Shown here: piece after piece, positions 19,416 through 29,122 of the stretch
How the letters are laid out: every line of letters starts with the position of its first letter
How positions within the stretch are numbered: the stretch's first letter is position 1
Source: Caecitellus pseudoparvulus
Lineage: Eukaryota > Bigyra: Bicosoecida
DNA: 64,000 nucleotides
NCBI GenBank assembly: GCA_965644315.1
Contig: CBFFRQ010000069.1
Span: 682,001-746,000 of the forward strand
Reading direction: 5' to 3'
The notes under the pieces: model-generated
The model's input: only the letters and a program-made list of their open reading frames with translations
Database searches by the model: none
Told to the model about the DNA's origin: nothing
Made by a program: the position numbers and the translations under genes

Positions 19416-22400
19416 TCACCCCGAGCCAGGCAGCTTGACCACGCGGCTACTGATCGCCTCGATTTCCTCGTCGCTGCACTCCCCAACCTCCACGGCATCA
19501 GACTCAGTCACGCTGCGGGAGGTCTCTGCGAAAGCCGTGGAGTTGCGCAGGCCCAGCTGGCCGCCAGGCAGCTCATAGCTGGACATGGTCGTGCACAGGG
19601 ACGGAATGCGAGTCATGGAGGACATGATGACCATGAACATGCGGAAGCCCGTGATGTCCACCATGGTGTGGGGCCCAGGACCTCTCTTGTCCATCACCTG
19701 CTTCACGACGGGCGCCAAGTTCAGCGTCATGGTGGTCTTGTTCGAGGTCACCAGAGCCTCAGCAGATGCGGAGCCTGCGGTCATTGTTCCCGCGTCTGCG
19801 ACGGTTTCCGACATCAAGTCAGACCCTGCCATCAGTGGCAAGCCACAGCATCCCCACAAGGGACCAGCTGCCACCATGAGCATCTGGTCCATGTCAGTGC
19901 GGTTCCTGTAGCCCCCCGTTGTCTCGGTCTTCAGACTGGAGAGCCCAGCCATGGCCACGACAGGGATGTAGTGCGTGGGTGAAAAGGGCACAGGCTCCTC
20001 TGTGTATGAGGTAATGACTCCAGCTTCGCGTTGCTGGATGGTGCCCACCCACCCTGTGGACTCGTCGTAGTACAGCGTCGCATGCCGCAGGACTTCGTAC
20101 TTCCCGGGTGGGTCGGCAGGCATGTCATACTTTGACGCAGAGGTGCTCGTGCCCACGCTCATGTCTTGGCTAGGGTGTGAAAAGTGCTCACTAAGCAAGC
20201 CAACTGATTCCCGCGCCAGCAACGGGCGTGGGCGGATAACGATGGCCCTGGTTGACGAAAGCGAGACGTGCTCGCCTGCGACTGACACCATCGCCGACTT
20301 CGTGTGTGTCCTCACATACACCCCCCGTGGGACACCAGTCCAGCCTGTGCCCCGTGGCATGTCATCCTTGTCAATGACGCTGCCTGGCTGCCAGGAGTGC
20401 CCCTTTCGCTCTGCTTCTTGTGCAGCCAAGCGCTGGGCTTGGGCTGCATCGCCACGGCAGCTTGGCGGGCGCAGGAAGTCAAAGCGGGGGTCCCACATGT
20501 CAAGCATTGGCAGGTCCCTCAGCTCACCTCTGCTTTCTGCGGTGTGCTCGTCTTTCTCCGAAGCCTTGGCGGTTTCGCCCTCCCCCAGGCTCCCCGGCCC
20601 ATCATCGTCCGCTCCATCCGCAGCCAGAAGAGACTGGATGTGCGCGACATCCACCAGGGCCACGTCATGCAGTACAGCTTGCAGGGACTGCATGCGGGTG
20701 ATTTCGTTCGCCCACCACTCCTTCTGCAACGCCATGGCAGCTTGTTGCTCTGCGAGGCTGAAGTCCTTCCACACATTGGTCCCATAGTCCTGCGCCAGTG
20801 CCGTGCGGGAGTCCATGGTGGCAATGTAGGGGTCGAAATCGAAATCCTCCCTCTTCTCCGACACCCTCATGCGTTTCAGGGAGGGCTTCCCTTCCCGCAT
20901 CAGCGCCATGAACTGCAGGGTGAGCGGGAACCGCGTGCCGAACACTCGGAGGAAGATGTCCTCATCAAGAGGTGGCTGCTTCATGCTGGCGGCAGACACC
21001 GTCAGGTTGGCAGCAGTCTGCAGCTTCACGTCGATGGAGCTGGCGCCTTGCAAGATGAGGATGCGCAGCATGACCTCCACGACGGCCATGGTGAACAGTG
21101 AGCCACGCTCCACACGGACAAAGGCCACCGAGTACAGGAGGTTTGGCGTGACGTTGTGCAGACCAGCCTCCCGCAGCGCACTGCTTTCCACAGTCACGGG
21201 CACCATGAGGTCCGCTGAGCCGTACCGCGCGCTCAGCAAGTCCAAACAGGACTCTGCCACATTGTACGCCTCTTGCAGGTTGCCAGACGCCTCTTCCAAC
21301 AGGGCCCTGAAAAACAGCAAGCCAATGGCAGCATCCTGAAGTGAAGGCATGTGGCCAAAGCCGATGTACAGGCTGGCTTGCCGGCGGGTGGCAGCATCTG
21401 CAGCCGCCCTCTCCGCCCCCGTCCCGCTGTGCACACCGTGCAGCAGGGCCGCGACGTGGCTCACCTGGTACTCCTTCGTGTGCACGGTAGCTGCTTGAAC
21501 CAGCACTTCCACCTGCGGCCAAGCCAGGTCAAAGAGATCCCTCGCATCTTTCACCCGCCCCGCTTGCAGCTGCTCCTGAGCTTGTACGATGGTGAAGCAA
21601 GCTGCCTGCAGCGACTGCTTGCCAAAGATGGCATGCAAGTCACCAACTCCCCGTGGCACCAACACGGTTGAGAGCAAGCCGCTCCGAGCTGCACTCGTGG
21701 CCCCTGCACTTGAAGTAGGCGGGCTGCTCGCCCCTTGGGAGGGGGTGGCGGGTGCCGCAGTCTCCCTGGACTGCGACCGCTGCAACGCCAGCGTGACGGC
21801 AGCTGTCAGGGCTGCCTGGCTATCACTACTTTCAGCGGTGCTTGCCGTGCCGCAGGTGGCCACCATCGTTGACGGCATGACAAGGGGCGTGACCTGGCTC
21901 TGCACAGCAAGGATGTCTGCGGCAGAGAAGGGGCTGGCCCTCCAGAAGTCCGTCGGGGACGCCATGAATGCAGCATACTTCTCGGGGGCCATGATGACGC
22001 CAGTTGTGAACAGTATCTCTTCCATGAGCGCCTGTGGAATCGTAACTGCCCGTAGGCGCCTCATGTCAACGTTCACCAAGTCTCCCTCCAGCGTCAGTCC
22101 CGCGAGCAGGCGCATGTACCGCTGCATCGCCATGCGGCGCGCTGTGGCAGGGTCTAGCTCCCCGGCTTCATCGCAGTCCCAGTCCAACCGCTGAGTTGTG
22201 CGAACTTCGTACGCCACAGTGGCCTCTGGCGAAATCAAGCTGCAGTTGCGACTGAACTGCACCTGGATGTCGCCGAACTTCTGGCGCAGCCCAAGCGGCA
22301 TGTACACCAGCCACCAAATGTCTGCAGATTCTCCCATACCAAAGACACAGCACAAGAACTCTGCCACCACCTCTTTGAGCGCCTGGCTTCGCTGGGCGGC

Positions 22401-24647
22401 AGACAGAAAGGCACCTGAAGCGGACTGCTTGGCCAAGGACTCGGCTGCCACGCGCAGGCGGTGGCGCAGGTCACACTTGGCGAAGCGCACCACCATCTCC
22501 GTCAGCAGCTGTGTCTGCAAGAGGTACAGCGTGGGCTTGATATGGAGCAGGACTGCGGGGAGGTACCGCATGTTCACGCCGCGGCGATGCATGCTCTGTC
22601 CGAGCTGCTGAGAGGTGCTCGAGGGCAGGGCTCGGACAGACAGCTCGTCCGCCAGGCGTGGAATGATGGTTTCCTGCAGGAAGTTGGAAGCCCCTGCCAC
22701 CTCCGCGTTGTGCTCAGCTGCGTTGTGCGCGCCAAACCCCGTGAAGGCGTCGGACGACAGCGGCACGGTGCTAGCTGCCAGCAGCTCTGGCCGGAGCAGT
22801 TTGTGCAGGTGCACACCACGGGCCGGCATCAGCACCAAAGCGGTGCCATACACATCGCCCTGCGTGATGCCGGTGATCCTGTGGTTCAGCATCAGCCCCG
22901 ACGACACATCGAGGTTCACGCCCTGGCTGCCGTCTTCGTCAGACTTGATGAGGCTGGGGGTTTTGGACCACTCCATGGCTTCTGCGACGGCAGCGGCCTC
23001 TTCGTCATCATCGTGCCCTCGCTTGGCGGGGAGAGCTGCCGTCTGCCGCTCGGCCTGCTGCGCCGCGACAGAGGCTCGCTGCACACCGCGCCCTTCTGAC
23101 GTCACGCCTGTGAACACATTGTACCCACTTCCGTGCGAATCCTGTTCCAGCTCCAGGTCTACATCGGGTGCCGGGTGTGCTCCAGTGCTCACTTGCCCAC
23201 CCACAGCAGTCGCGACAGCAGCGACAACGTCGTCGTCAGCAGTGTGAGCTGGAGCAGTTCCCGGCGAGCCAGCGGCCGCTGCCCCACTCGGGGCGGCGGA
23301 CCTGTGTCCAAATTTTCGGTGGCGGCGTTGCCAAGACACCCACGCCCGCTGCGAAAAATCAGTCGCGCCGATGGAAGCAATGACGGCCGGGTGCCGCGGA
23401 TTCAGACTGGCAATGTGCACACGGTAGCCGGCGATGACTGCATCATGCAGCAGGAGAGCTCCTTGTGACAGGTCCCCGCCCTTGTTGGCATGGCGCCAGC
23501 CGCCCTCAACGGCTGGCCCAACAGGGACATTGTGCAAGTGTGCGAGCTCCTGCGCCACCGATACCTTCCAGGTCTTCGCTGGGATCATGCCAGGCAGCAT
23601 GCCTGACGCCGGGTGGGGCGGCATCAGCATGCTGCGGACGTTCTTGGCACCCTCCAGCGCCGTGAAGTCTGGTGGCATGACACGGGCAGTGTCAAGTACA
23701 TACGTCCTGCCGTCCCTGCCTTTGTGGACTTCAATGTCGCATGGCCCGTACAGCGTCGTCTGCACTTCCCGAGTGCGCCCGACCACGTGCGGCTTCAAGT
23801 TCAACGCGCGGCCCGCCTCTGCCATGACCTGGGCGATGCTTGCATCGCACTGCACCGTCCGACCCGCATCCGCAGAGCCGTACTGCAGCGTGGAGCTGCC
23901 GATGGGCAGCACACTGGATACCAGCAGGCGCATGCCAAACACGTCCACCAAGGCCAGCAGCGGCGGCCTGACGCTTGGCAAGTCCAAGCCAGTGTACGCC
24001 TGAGCGCCTTTTAGCTCGTGCCCGGCGGCGATGCAGGCAGCAGCATCTGACCCATACAGCCCAGCCGAGTCCTTGGATGCGAACTTGAAGAACAGGCCGG
24101 CTGCGATGAACTTCTCCCCGCCAGCCACGCCACCCACGTCGACCGGCTTGATGAGTTTTGCATCAGCAGGCAGGCCCATCTCCAGCACGATCTGTGTGCC
24201 AAGAATCTGCGCCGCATTATTCATGTCCCGGCCCAGGTTCTGCAGCGCTTGCAGGCGCGCCACAGCGTCTTCGTGAACAGTGTGGGGCAAGTCCAGCGCT
24301 GCTTGAAACTCGTCGTTCCACTGCCTCTCCGGCGCTTCCAGGATGGCACGGGCTGCCGCATGGAAGTCAGAGATGGTGGAGGCCGATTCAATGGGTGCCT
24401 GTGGTGTGGTGCTTCCTGCCGCAGCCAGTCCCGCTTTGCCAGGTTCAGGCGTCTCCTTGCCCTTCGCACTCTCGGCAGCAGTAGCCGGCAGGTCAAAGGT
24501 GAGCAAGTCAGCGCCCGGGGCAGCGTACGCGTCAGGGGCGGCATCGTCTGAAAGCACCAGCCCGGGATCTGCGTCATACCTTCCATACGCTAGGCTGGCA
24601 TCGTAATCGTACTCGTCCCCAGCAAAGGGCAGGTACGGGTTCGCCAT
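19416..24647 (-). CDS. Clu-domain protein (CLU/TIF31 relative)
   Basis: Single exon. I take the ATG at 24647 (MANPYLPFAGDEYDYD, good AAAATGGC context), giving 1743 residues; an in-frame ATG at 24743 would add a hydrophobic 32-residue leader. The Clu domain is recognisable: FFKFASKDSAGLYGSDAAA near residue 195, GHELKGAQAY, LVDVFGMRLLVSSVLPI, LNLKPHVVG, then DGRTYVLDTARVMPPD near 315. After an insert of about 300 residues it resumes with LLRPELL...PLSSDAFTGFG and MHRRGVNMRYLP near 690, followed by EMVVRFAKCDLRHRLR. CLU proteins bind mRNAs for mitochondrial proteins and control mitochondrial distribution. The C-terminal half shows no eIF3/TPR array I can recognise, so this is a divergent relative, not a certain CLU ortholog. 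Confidence 0.65.
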   Translation of the reverse strand: MANPYLPFAGDEYDYDASLAYGRYDADPGLVLSDDAAPDAYAAPGADLLTFDLPATAAESAKGKETPEPGKAGLAAAGSTTPQAPIESASTISDFHAAARAILEAPERQWNDEFQAALDLPHTVHEDAVARLQALQNLGRDMNNAAQILGTQIVLEMGLPADAKLIKPVDVGGVAGGEKFIAAGLFFKFASKDSAGLYGSDAAACIAAGHELKGAQAYTGLDLPSVRPPLLALVDVFGMRLLVSSVLPIGSSTLQYGSADAGRTVQCDASIAQVMAEAGRALNLKPHVVGRTREVQTTLYGPCDIEVHKGRDGRTYVLDTARVMPPDFTALEGAKNVRSMLMPPHPASGMLPGMIPAKTWKVSVAQELAHLHNVPVGPAVEGGWRHANKGGDLSQGALLLHDAVIAGYRVHIASLNPRHPAVIASIGATDFSQRAWVSWQRRHRKFGHRSAAPSGAAAAGSPGTAPAHTADDDVVAAVATAVGGQVSTGAHPAPDVDLELEQDSHGSGYNVFTGVTSEGRGVQRASVAAQQAERQTAALPAKRGHDDDEEAAAVAEAMEWSKTPSLIKSDEDGSQGVNLDVSSGLMLNHRITGITQGDVYGTALVLMPARGVHLHKLLRPELLAASTVPLSSDAFTGFGAHNAAEHNAEVAGASNFLQETIIPRLADELSVRALPSSTSQQLGQSMHRRGVNMRYLPAVLLHIKPTLYLLQTQLLTEMVVRFAKCDLRHRLRVAAESLAKQSASGAFLSAAQRSQALKEVVAEFLCCVFGMGESADIWWLVYMPLGLRQKFGDIQVQFSRNCSLISPEATVAYEVRTTQRLDWDCDEAGELDPATARRMAMQRYMRLLAGLTLEGDLVNVDMRRLRAVTIPQALMEEILFTTGVIMAPEKYAAFMASPTDFWRASPFSAADILAVQSQVTPLVMPSTMVATCGTASTAESSDSQAALTAAVTLALQRSQSRETAAPATPSQGASSPPTSSAGATSAARSGLLSTVLVPRGVGDLHAIFGKQSLQAACFTIVQAQEQLQAGRVKDARDLFDLAWPQVEVLVQAATVHTKEYQVSHVAALLHGVHSGTGAERAAADAATRRQASLYIGFGHMPSLQDAAIGLLFFRALLEEASGNLQEAYNVAESCLDLLSARYGSADLMVPVTVESSALREAGLHNVTPNLLYSVAFVRVERGSLFTMAVVEVMLRILILQGASSIDVKLQTAANLTVSAASMKQPPLDEDIFLRVFGTRFPLTLQFMALMREGKPSLKRMRVSEKREDFDFDPYIATMDSRTALAQDYGTNVWKDFSLAEQQAAMALQKEWWANEITRMQSLQAVLHDVALVDVAHIQSLLAADGADDDGPGSLGEGETAKASEKDEHTAESRGELRDLPMLDMWDPRFDFLRPPSCRGDAAQAQRLAAQEAERKGHSWQPGSVIDKDDMPRGTGWTGVPRGVYVRTHTKSAMVSVAGEHVSLSSTRAIVIRPRPLLARESVGLLSEHFSHPSQDMSVGTSTSASKYDMPADPPGKYEVLRHATLYYDESTGWVGTIQQREAGVITSYTEEPVPFSPTHYIPVVAMAGLSSLKTETTGGYRNRTDMDQMLMVAAGPLWGCCGLPLMAGSDLMSETVADAGTMTAGSASAEALVTSNKTTMTLNLAPVVKQVMDKRGPGPHTMVDITGFRMFMVIMSSMTRIPSLCTTMSSYELPGGQLGLRNSTAFAETSRSVTESDAVEVGECSDEEIEAISSRVVKLPGSG

Positions 24648-24891
24648 TTTCACGCAGCGCCCGGGGTCAAGTTCCGCAGGTGATCCGTTCAGGGGGAATG
24701 CGTGGCTCAATGGCAAGCACAACGAGAAAATAAAATGGTTCATTCAGGTGAATGACCCGTCTTGAAATTCTCAGGTGCATGTCTTGTAGCGTCTGTCCGA
24801 GGACGCAGCTTCCTGCTGTCCCCACTGAGGGGGGGCACACCACGCCAGCTTGTCGCACCCGCTGCCTCACAGCACACAGCACGGTATTAAA
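24648..24891. promoter_or_regulatory. Short divergent promoter region
   Basis: 244 bp between the starts of the Clu-domain gene (-) and the coiled-coil gene (+). Both starts sit in AAAATGGC contexts. An A/T-rich patch (GAGAAAATAAAATGG near 24725) is the only conspicuous feature. Confidence 0.35.
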
Positions 24892-26271
24892 ATGGCCTCC
24901 AAGGATTCCGCTCCCGGATTCCGTAGTGGGGTACTTGAGACTCTCCATGCCCTGGCAGAATCTGTGGCAGCGCTGCAAGCAGCTCAAGCCCGCAGCGCTG
25001 CCAAGGAGGCAGAGGCGCCAACGGCAGTCGGGTGCCGCAGTTTGGAGCGGCAGGTGCAGGAAGCCAAAGCCGCCTGCCTGGCGCAAGCTCGCGATGTACA
25101 GCGATTGGACCAGGCGGTGAAACGCATCGCCTCATCGCTGAAGCGGCACAAGGCTGCAGCACAGGCGCAGCCTTCTTCGGTTGGTGGCACCGTGCAACGG
25201 CAGCTGCAGCGGTGGACCCAGGCACAGCTTGCGCTGGTCAAAGACGCCGCAGCCGGCGATGTACAGGAACTGCACAGCCATGTCACACGCCTTGAGGGCC
25301 GGGTGCAGAACGCACAGGCAACGCAGCAGGCGAGTGTTGCCACTGTGGAGCGCCGCATGAAGCAGCGCCTTGCCCGCCTGTCTGCCGTGTCAAGCGCCGC
25401 GGCAGCTGACGCCCGTGCTGCAGCGGCGCAGCAAGGTGCAGTGCAGCGAGCCTTACATTCCTTGCGCCAGGCCGTCACAGAGCTGCGCCTGGAAGCTGCC
25501 TCGCAGCTGGCACAGCAGGCGAGCAGCCCCGACAAGCACAGACAAGCAGCGGGCCATGACGAGCCCGGCCTGAGGTCTGCGCTGGCTCGCCAATTTGACG
25601 CTGTGTCCGAGCGACTTGAGGGCTTGCAGCAACAGGTGACAGCGGCCCAGGGGCGGGCTGGCAAGGCCCGCCGAGATGCTGCCGCCATTGCGCAGCAGGT
25701 GCAGGCGCTTGCGGGCGCGGTGCAGAGTGAGGCGGCGTCAAGGAAGAAGCAGTTTGCAGCCCTGCAAAGCGCCCACCAAGAACTGCAGGCAGAGACACAT
25801 GCCATGCGTACAAGCCTCGCGGCGCGCATCACAGAGCTGGAAGCCTGGCGCGGCGAGAGCTCGACGCGCTGGGCTGGCCAGCTGCGCCAGACACAGCGCG
25901 CACTGCGGGACGCGACGTCCCTGGCCAGTGCACAGCGCTCCAGAGACGAGCGCATGGCTCAGGCTCTCAGCCGCAGTGGCGGGGGAGGGGCAGGGGGTGT
26001 CTTTTCCCCACCCACACACGGGCCGGCGACGCCACGCGACCCGCGGCTGCCTGCCACAGCGCCCACGGCGCCACCCGATAGCCCGACCTCTGTCAGGCTC
26101 GAAGCAGTGTTTGCAGGCCTGGATGACAGCGTGGAGGACATGTTTCGTGCGGCAGGAGTAGCGGGCAGGGCCAGCGCGCCTAGCTCTCTCGCAGGTTACA
26201 GCGGGGAGTTTGCCACGCAGGACAACACGTCCATGGACATCTTCAAGCTGGCTGCGAAGGCAGACTTGTGA
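24892..26271 (+). CDS. Coiled-coil protein, function unknown
   Basis: Single exon, 459 residues from the ATG at 24892 (MASKDSAPGFRSG). Residues about 15-360 are an almost continuous Ala/Gln/Arg/Leu heptad coiled coil with many small breaks. A Gly/Pro-rich segment follows (GGGGAGGVFSPPTHGP...TPRDP, with TP and SP sites). The acidic-aromatic C-terminus reads LEAVFAGLDDSVEDMF and ends SMDIFKLAAKADL, which looks like a docking motif. The Ala/Gln-rich composition resembles centrosomal and ciliary scaffold proteins, but I recognise no family. The stop codon overlaps an AATGCA element. Confidence 0.7.
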   Translation: MASKDSAPGFRSGVLETLHALAESVAALQAAQARSAAKEAEAPTAVGCRSLERQVQEAKAACLAQARDVQRLDQAVKRIASSLKRHKAAAQAQPSSVGGTVQRQLQRWTQAQLALVKDAAAGDVQELHSHVTRLEGRVQNAQATQQASVATVERRMKQRLARLSAVSSAAAADARAAAAQQGAVQRALHSLRQAVTELRLEAASQLAQQASSPDKHRQAAGHDEPGLRSALARQFDAVSERLEGLQQQVTAAQGRAGKARRDAAAIAQQVQALAGAVQSEAASRKKQFAALQSAHQELQAETHAMRTSLAARITELEAWRGESSTRWAGQLRQTQRALRDATSLASAQRSRDERMAQALSRSGGGGAGGVFSPPTHGPATPRDPRLPATAPTAPPDSPTSVRLEAVFAGLDDSVEDMFRAAGVAGRASAPSSLAGYSGEFATQDNTSMDIFKLAAKADL

Positions 26272-26276
26272 ATGCA
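26271..26276 (+). promoter_or_regulatory. Candidate 3'-end signal AATGCA overlapping a stop codon
   Basis: The sequence TGAATGCA overlaps the TGA of the coiled-coil gene by one base. Role inferred from its recurrence at 3' ends here. Confidence 0.3.
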
Positions 26277-26459
26277 GCCCTTGTGTCGTCCTCGGAGGTA
26301 CATGGTGTCTGCGACGTGGCGTCGGCTGCGAGGTTCGCAGGCCAGAGCGACCACAATTCCCCACATCTCTGGCAACAAAACACTCCCAACTGGCAGGAAC
26401 GACGGCAAGAGACAGCGCCCCACTTTGTTTACTAGTTTTGGTCCCACGGGTACGCCTCC

Positions 26460-27915
26460 ATGTGGCACCACCGCAGTGCGCTGGCCCTGAGCGTGCTGTG
26501 TGTCGCATGGCGTTTCGCGGGGGTTTCTGGCCAGAGCGCCTTCGACACGTCATTTCAGCGCCGCTCAGAGGGTGACACCTTCCTCACGGACGTAAATGGT
26601 ACATGGTGCCCCCTTGAAGCCCCCCTTGCCGTCTTCATCCACGCCCCACTCTCTTCATGCAGGGTACTGCCAGCATTCCTTTGGAGGCAGAGTGTGTGCC
26701 TTGGCTTTGTACCTGCCAGTTGTCGTCTGCCCTCCCCTGCACAGCTGCTGGCCGCTCCTTGGTGCACAGGTACACGGGGGATGGACTGCAGTGGCCTCTT
26801 CTGCGTTGGACGCAGCGGCCCTTTCGGGGGTGTCCCGCCAGGAGGCAGCCCTGTCCTTCGCACCTGCCGACCTGCCGTCGCAGCGCTGCCACACGGGTCT
26901 GGTTGGGGCAGGCAGCTACAGTGCCGACGGCAGCCTCTTCAACGCATCCAACACTTGCCAGCACTATCCAGGGAACCCTGCACAGCTCCTGGGTGGCGCA
27001 GACTTGTGGGGGCGGCCCAGCACCTGTGGGTGCATGCAGGTTCCGCAGGTGCGTTGGGCCTTCGTCCCGCAAGCACCTTGCTCTGCGTGCCAACCCTTGA
27101 ACCGCGCGCTTGCTCAGTGTGACCGTGGCCATCAGTGCGATTTCGATTGTGGTTGCACTGTCAAGGACCAGGACGTCGCCCGGGCACTGCAAGCCGCGCT
27201 GCTGGAGCCTGAAGTGCTGCTGTGCGTTGAGCGGCGGCTTGCCGTTGCGCTGGCACCGGGGTGCAGCAACGCCTCGCCGCGCTTCGCAGATTCCATGCCA
27301 CGTTGCTGCTTGAGCGGGGGCTGCGCGAGAACGTCACGTGTGCCTGGAATGTCACGCATGAGCGCCAGTGTTTCGCCGCTACAGGCGGCGCCTCGCTGGA
27401 CTGTGACTTCACCCGCGGCCCTTCGCCAACAGCGTCGCCACTGGCTCGGGTCCCAGGCGCCAGGACAGAAGAACTCGCAGAAGCAGCCCACGTGAATGGG
27501 TCGCTTCCGCTCTCGTCTGTGTTCGTGCGGGGTTACTCCCTGCGCATCGAGCCCGTGAGCAGCCTGGGAAACCCAGCCGAATTGATTTGCCTGGATGAGG
27601 AGGCGGTGAGTGTGGGTCTCCAGCGCCACCCAACGCAGCACACACTCAGACCCCTCCCCCGTGCTCTGCGACCCTGTGCAGCATAATTATCGTCAGTGGG
27701 AGTGCTCTGTCCATGGTCTGTTTAGCGTGAGCGGCAGGAACAGCTCTGCCGCGAACGCCAGTGCCACGACGCTGCTGCCGACAACCTTCGAGCAGCATTT
27801 CGACATGGGCTTCTTGAAGACAGGTGGGCAGACAGTGTTGTATGTGCCCCACTGGTCCATCATCCTGCTGCTTTGCATGGTGCCATCATTGTTGGCCATA
27901 TGGCGGTGGTGTTGA
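26460..27915 (+). CDS. Cys-rich membrane glycoprotein with signal peptide and C-terminal TM, unknown
   Basis: Proposed exons: 26460-26591, 26663-26691, 26745-27221, 27290-27605 and 27682-27915; 395 residues. A signal peptide (MWHHRSALALSVLCVAWRF) leads into a Cys-rich ectodomain with a dense cluster CDRGHQCDFDCGC and several N-glycosylation sequons (NAS, NVT twice, NGS, NSS, NAS). It ends with one TM segment (WSIILLLCMVPSLLAIW) and a two-residue tail, WC being last. The segment 27049-27117 has perfect GTGCGT...CTCAG ends and is a multiple of three, so it may be a further intron (69 nt). Exon 2 of 29 nt is the least certain. The topology is type I or tail-anchored with a large lumenal domain. 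No family recognised. Confidence 0.55.
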
Positions 27916-27999
27916 AGCCGTCCCCAGTGTGTAGGCAGCCCCACTCGCCCCCCAAATACAATTCCACTCAGCAGTGTCCCCGGCGTACAGTTGGGAGCC

Positions 28000-29094
28000 A
28001 TGGCAGCTGCTCAGAGTGAGGGCGCTGTCGCTTCGGGGACAGAGGCTGCGCCGAGGGAGGCTGCAGGAGGTGCCCCGCCTGCGACTGAGCCGCACCTCCG
28101 CGCAGCTCCCAGCCCGCTCTCAGAGGAGACATGTTGCAGCATTGAAGTGGAGGGTGGCATGCTGGGGTGCCACCTCGTGGGCGACCTGGCCAAGGCGCAG
28201 TGCGTCGTGGCCGCAGTGCATGGAGCTGGGCAGAGCTGCCTTGTGTGGGGGCAGCTCCTGCACCAGCTGCGCAAGTTCCCCATCGCTGCCGTCCTGCTGG
28301 ATTTGCCTTGTCATGGGGCCAGCACAGGATTCAAGTGTGAAGAATTGTCGCTTGCCACCATGGTTCAGGCTTGTGGTGAGGCACTCGACAAAGTGCTTCA
28401 GGGCCGAGTGGCCTGGCCTAAATCCGCAGGGCAGCAGGGCACAGACAGCCCTCTGGGCCTTCCACTGGCCCTCATCGGGCACAGCGTCGGCGGAGGGGTT
28501 GTGTCATCCCTGTCACAGCAGGCTATGTGCGTCCCCGAGACGGAGACCCTCTGGCCGTGCATTCGTAAACACCTGCGTGCAGTGGCACTGCTTGACTGCT
28601 TGCCAGACCTGGCCCTGGAGGGCACAGACGCCTTGCGTGAGTTCCTGACCCAGCACCGGCCAGAGTCATTTACTTCCCTAGCTGAAGCGGCTGCGTGGCA
28701 TGTGCAGGCAGGCGTGCTGGCTTCCCAGGCAGCTGGTTTGGCCAGCCTCCCGGGCGCCTTGCGCCAGGAGCCTGGAGGGCGGTGGGTGTGGCGCACTGAC
28801 CTGCTGGCTGCCGAGGAGCACTGGGCTGACTGGCTGCAAGGCGCCACAGAAGGCATCTTGGCCCTGCCCCGTTCCGTGACTCTGCAAGCAGTGGTCAGCA
28901 TGCGGAACCCACCAGACGCAGGCACACTGCAGGGGGAGATGTCGGGGCGCGTGTCAACTGCTGTGCTGCCTGCCGGGCACCAGCTGCAAGAAAATGCGCC
29001 GGACAAGGTTGCCGCACTGCTGTGCAGGGTGTGGCTGCGCCATGGGCTGCTGGGGGTGCTGCCGGTGCCTGTGCAGTCTGCCCAGCCTGCTTGA
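28000..29094 (+). CDS. PPME1: Protein phosphatase methylesterase 1 (PME-1) homolog
   Basis: Single exon, 364 residues. After an Ala/Glu-rich leader, an alpha/beta-hydrolase fold follows: VVAAVHGAGQSCLVW (oxyanion HG), AAVLLDLPCHGAST (the LDLRSHGET strand of human PME-1), LALIGHSVGGGVVSSL (nucleophile Ser in GHSVGG), and a late GHQLQENAPDKVAALL that matches GHAVHEDAPDKVAEAV with the catalytic His. A conserved cap segment (FLTQHRPESFTSLAEAAAW) matches FLRGRPKTFKSLENAIEW, and WRTDLLAAEEHWADWL matches WRIELAKTEKYWDGWF. PME-1 removes the C-terminal methyl ester from the PP2A catalytic subunit and binds inactive PP2A. The long acidic insert of the animal protein is missing. Identification is firm. 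Confidence 0.88.
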   Translation: MAAAQSEGAVASGTEAAPREAAGGAPPATEPHLRAAPSPLSEETCCSIEVEGGMLGCHLVGDLAKAQCVVAAVHGAGQSCLVWGQLLHQLRKFPIAAVLLDLPCHGASTGFKCEELSLATMVQACGEALDKVLQGRVAWPKSAGQQGTDSPLGLPLALIGHSVGGGVVSSLSQQAMCVPETETLWPCIRKHLRAVALLDCLPDLALEGTDALREFLTQHRPESFTSLAEAAAWHVQAGVLASQAAGLASLPGALRQEPGGRWVWRTDLLAAEEHWADWLQGATEGILALPRSVTLQAVVSMRNPPDAGTLQGEMSGRVSTAVLPAGHQLQENAPDKVAALLCRVWLRHGLLGVLPVPVQSAQPA

Positions 29095-29122
29095 CGTCAC
29101 AAGTGAGAATACATTTATGCGC

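Noticed and set aside
24648-24743. Hydrophobic leader MNHFIFSLCLPLSHAF on the Clu-domain protein
   Set aside because: It is in frame and looks like a signal peptide, but CLU relatives are cytosolic and the downstream ATG at 24647 has the better context; kept only as an alternative.
26751-26787. A 30-nt intron in the Cys-rich glycoprotein gene
   Set aside because: GT...AG ends exist, but 30 nt is far below the other introns here and removing it does not correct the frame; the 53-nt intron 26692-26744 does.
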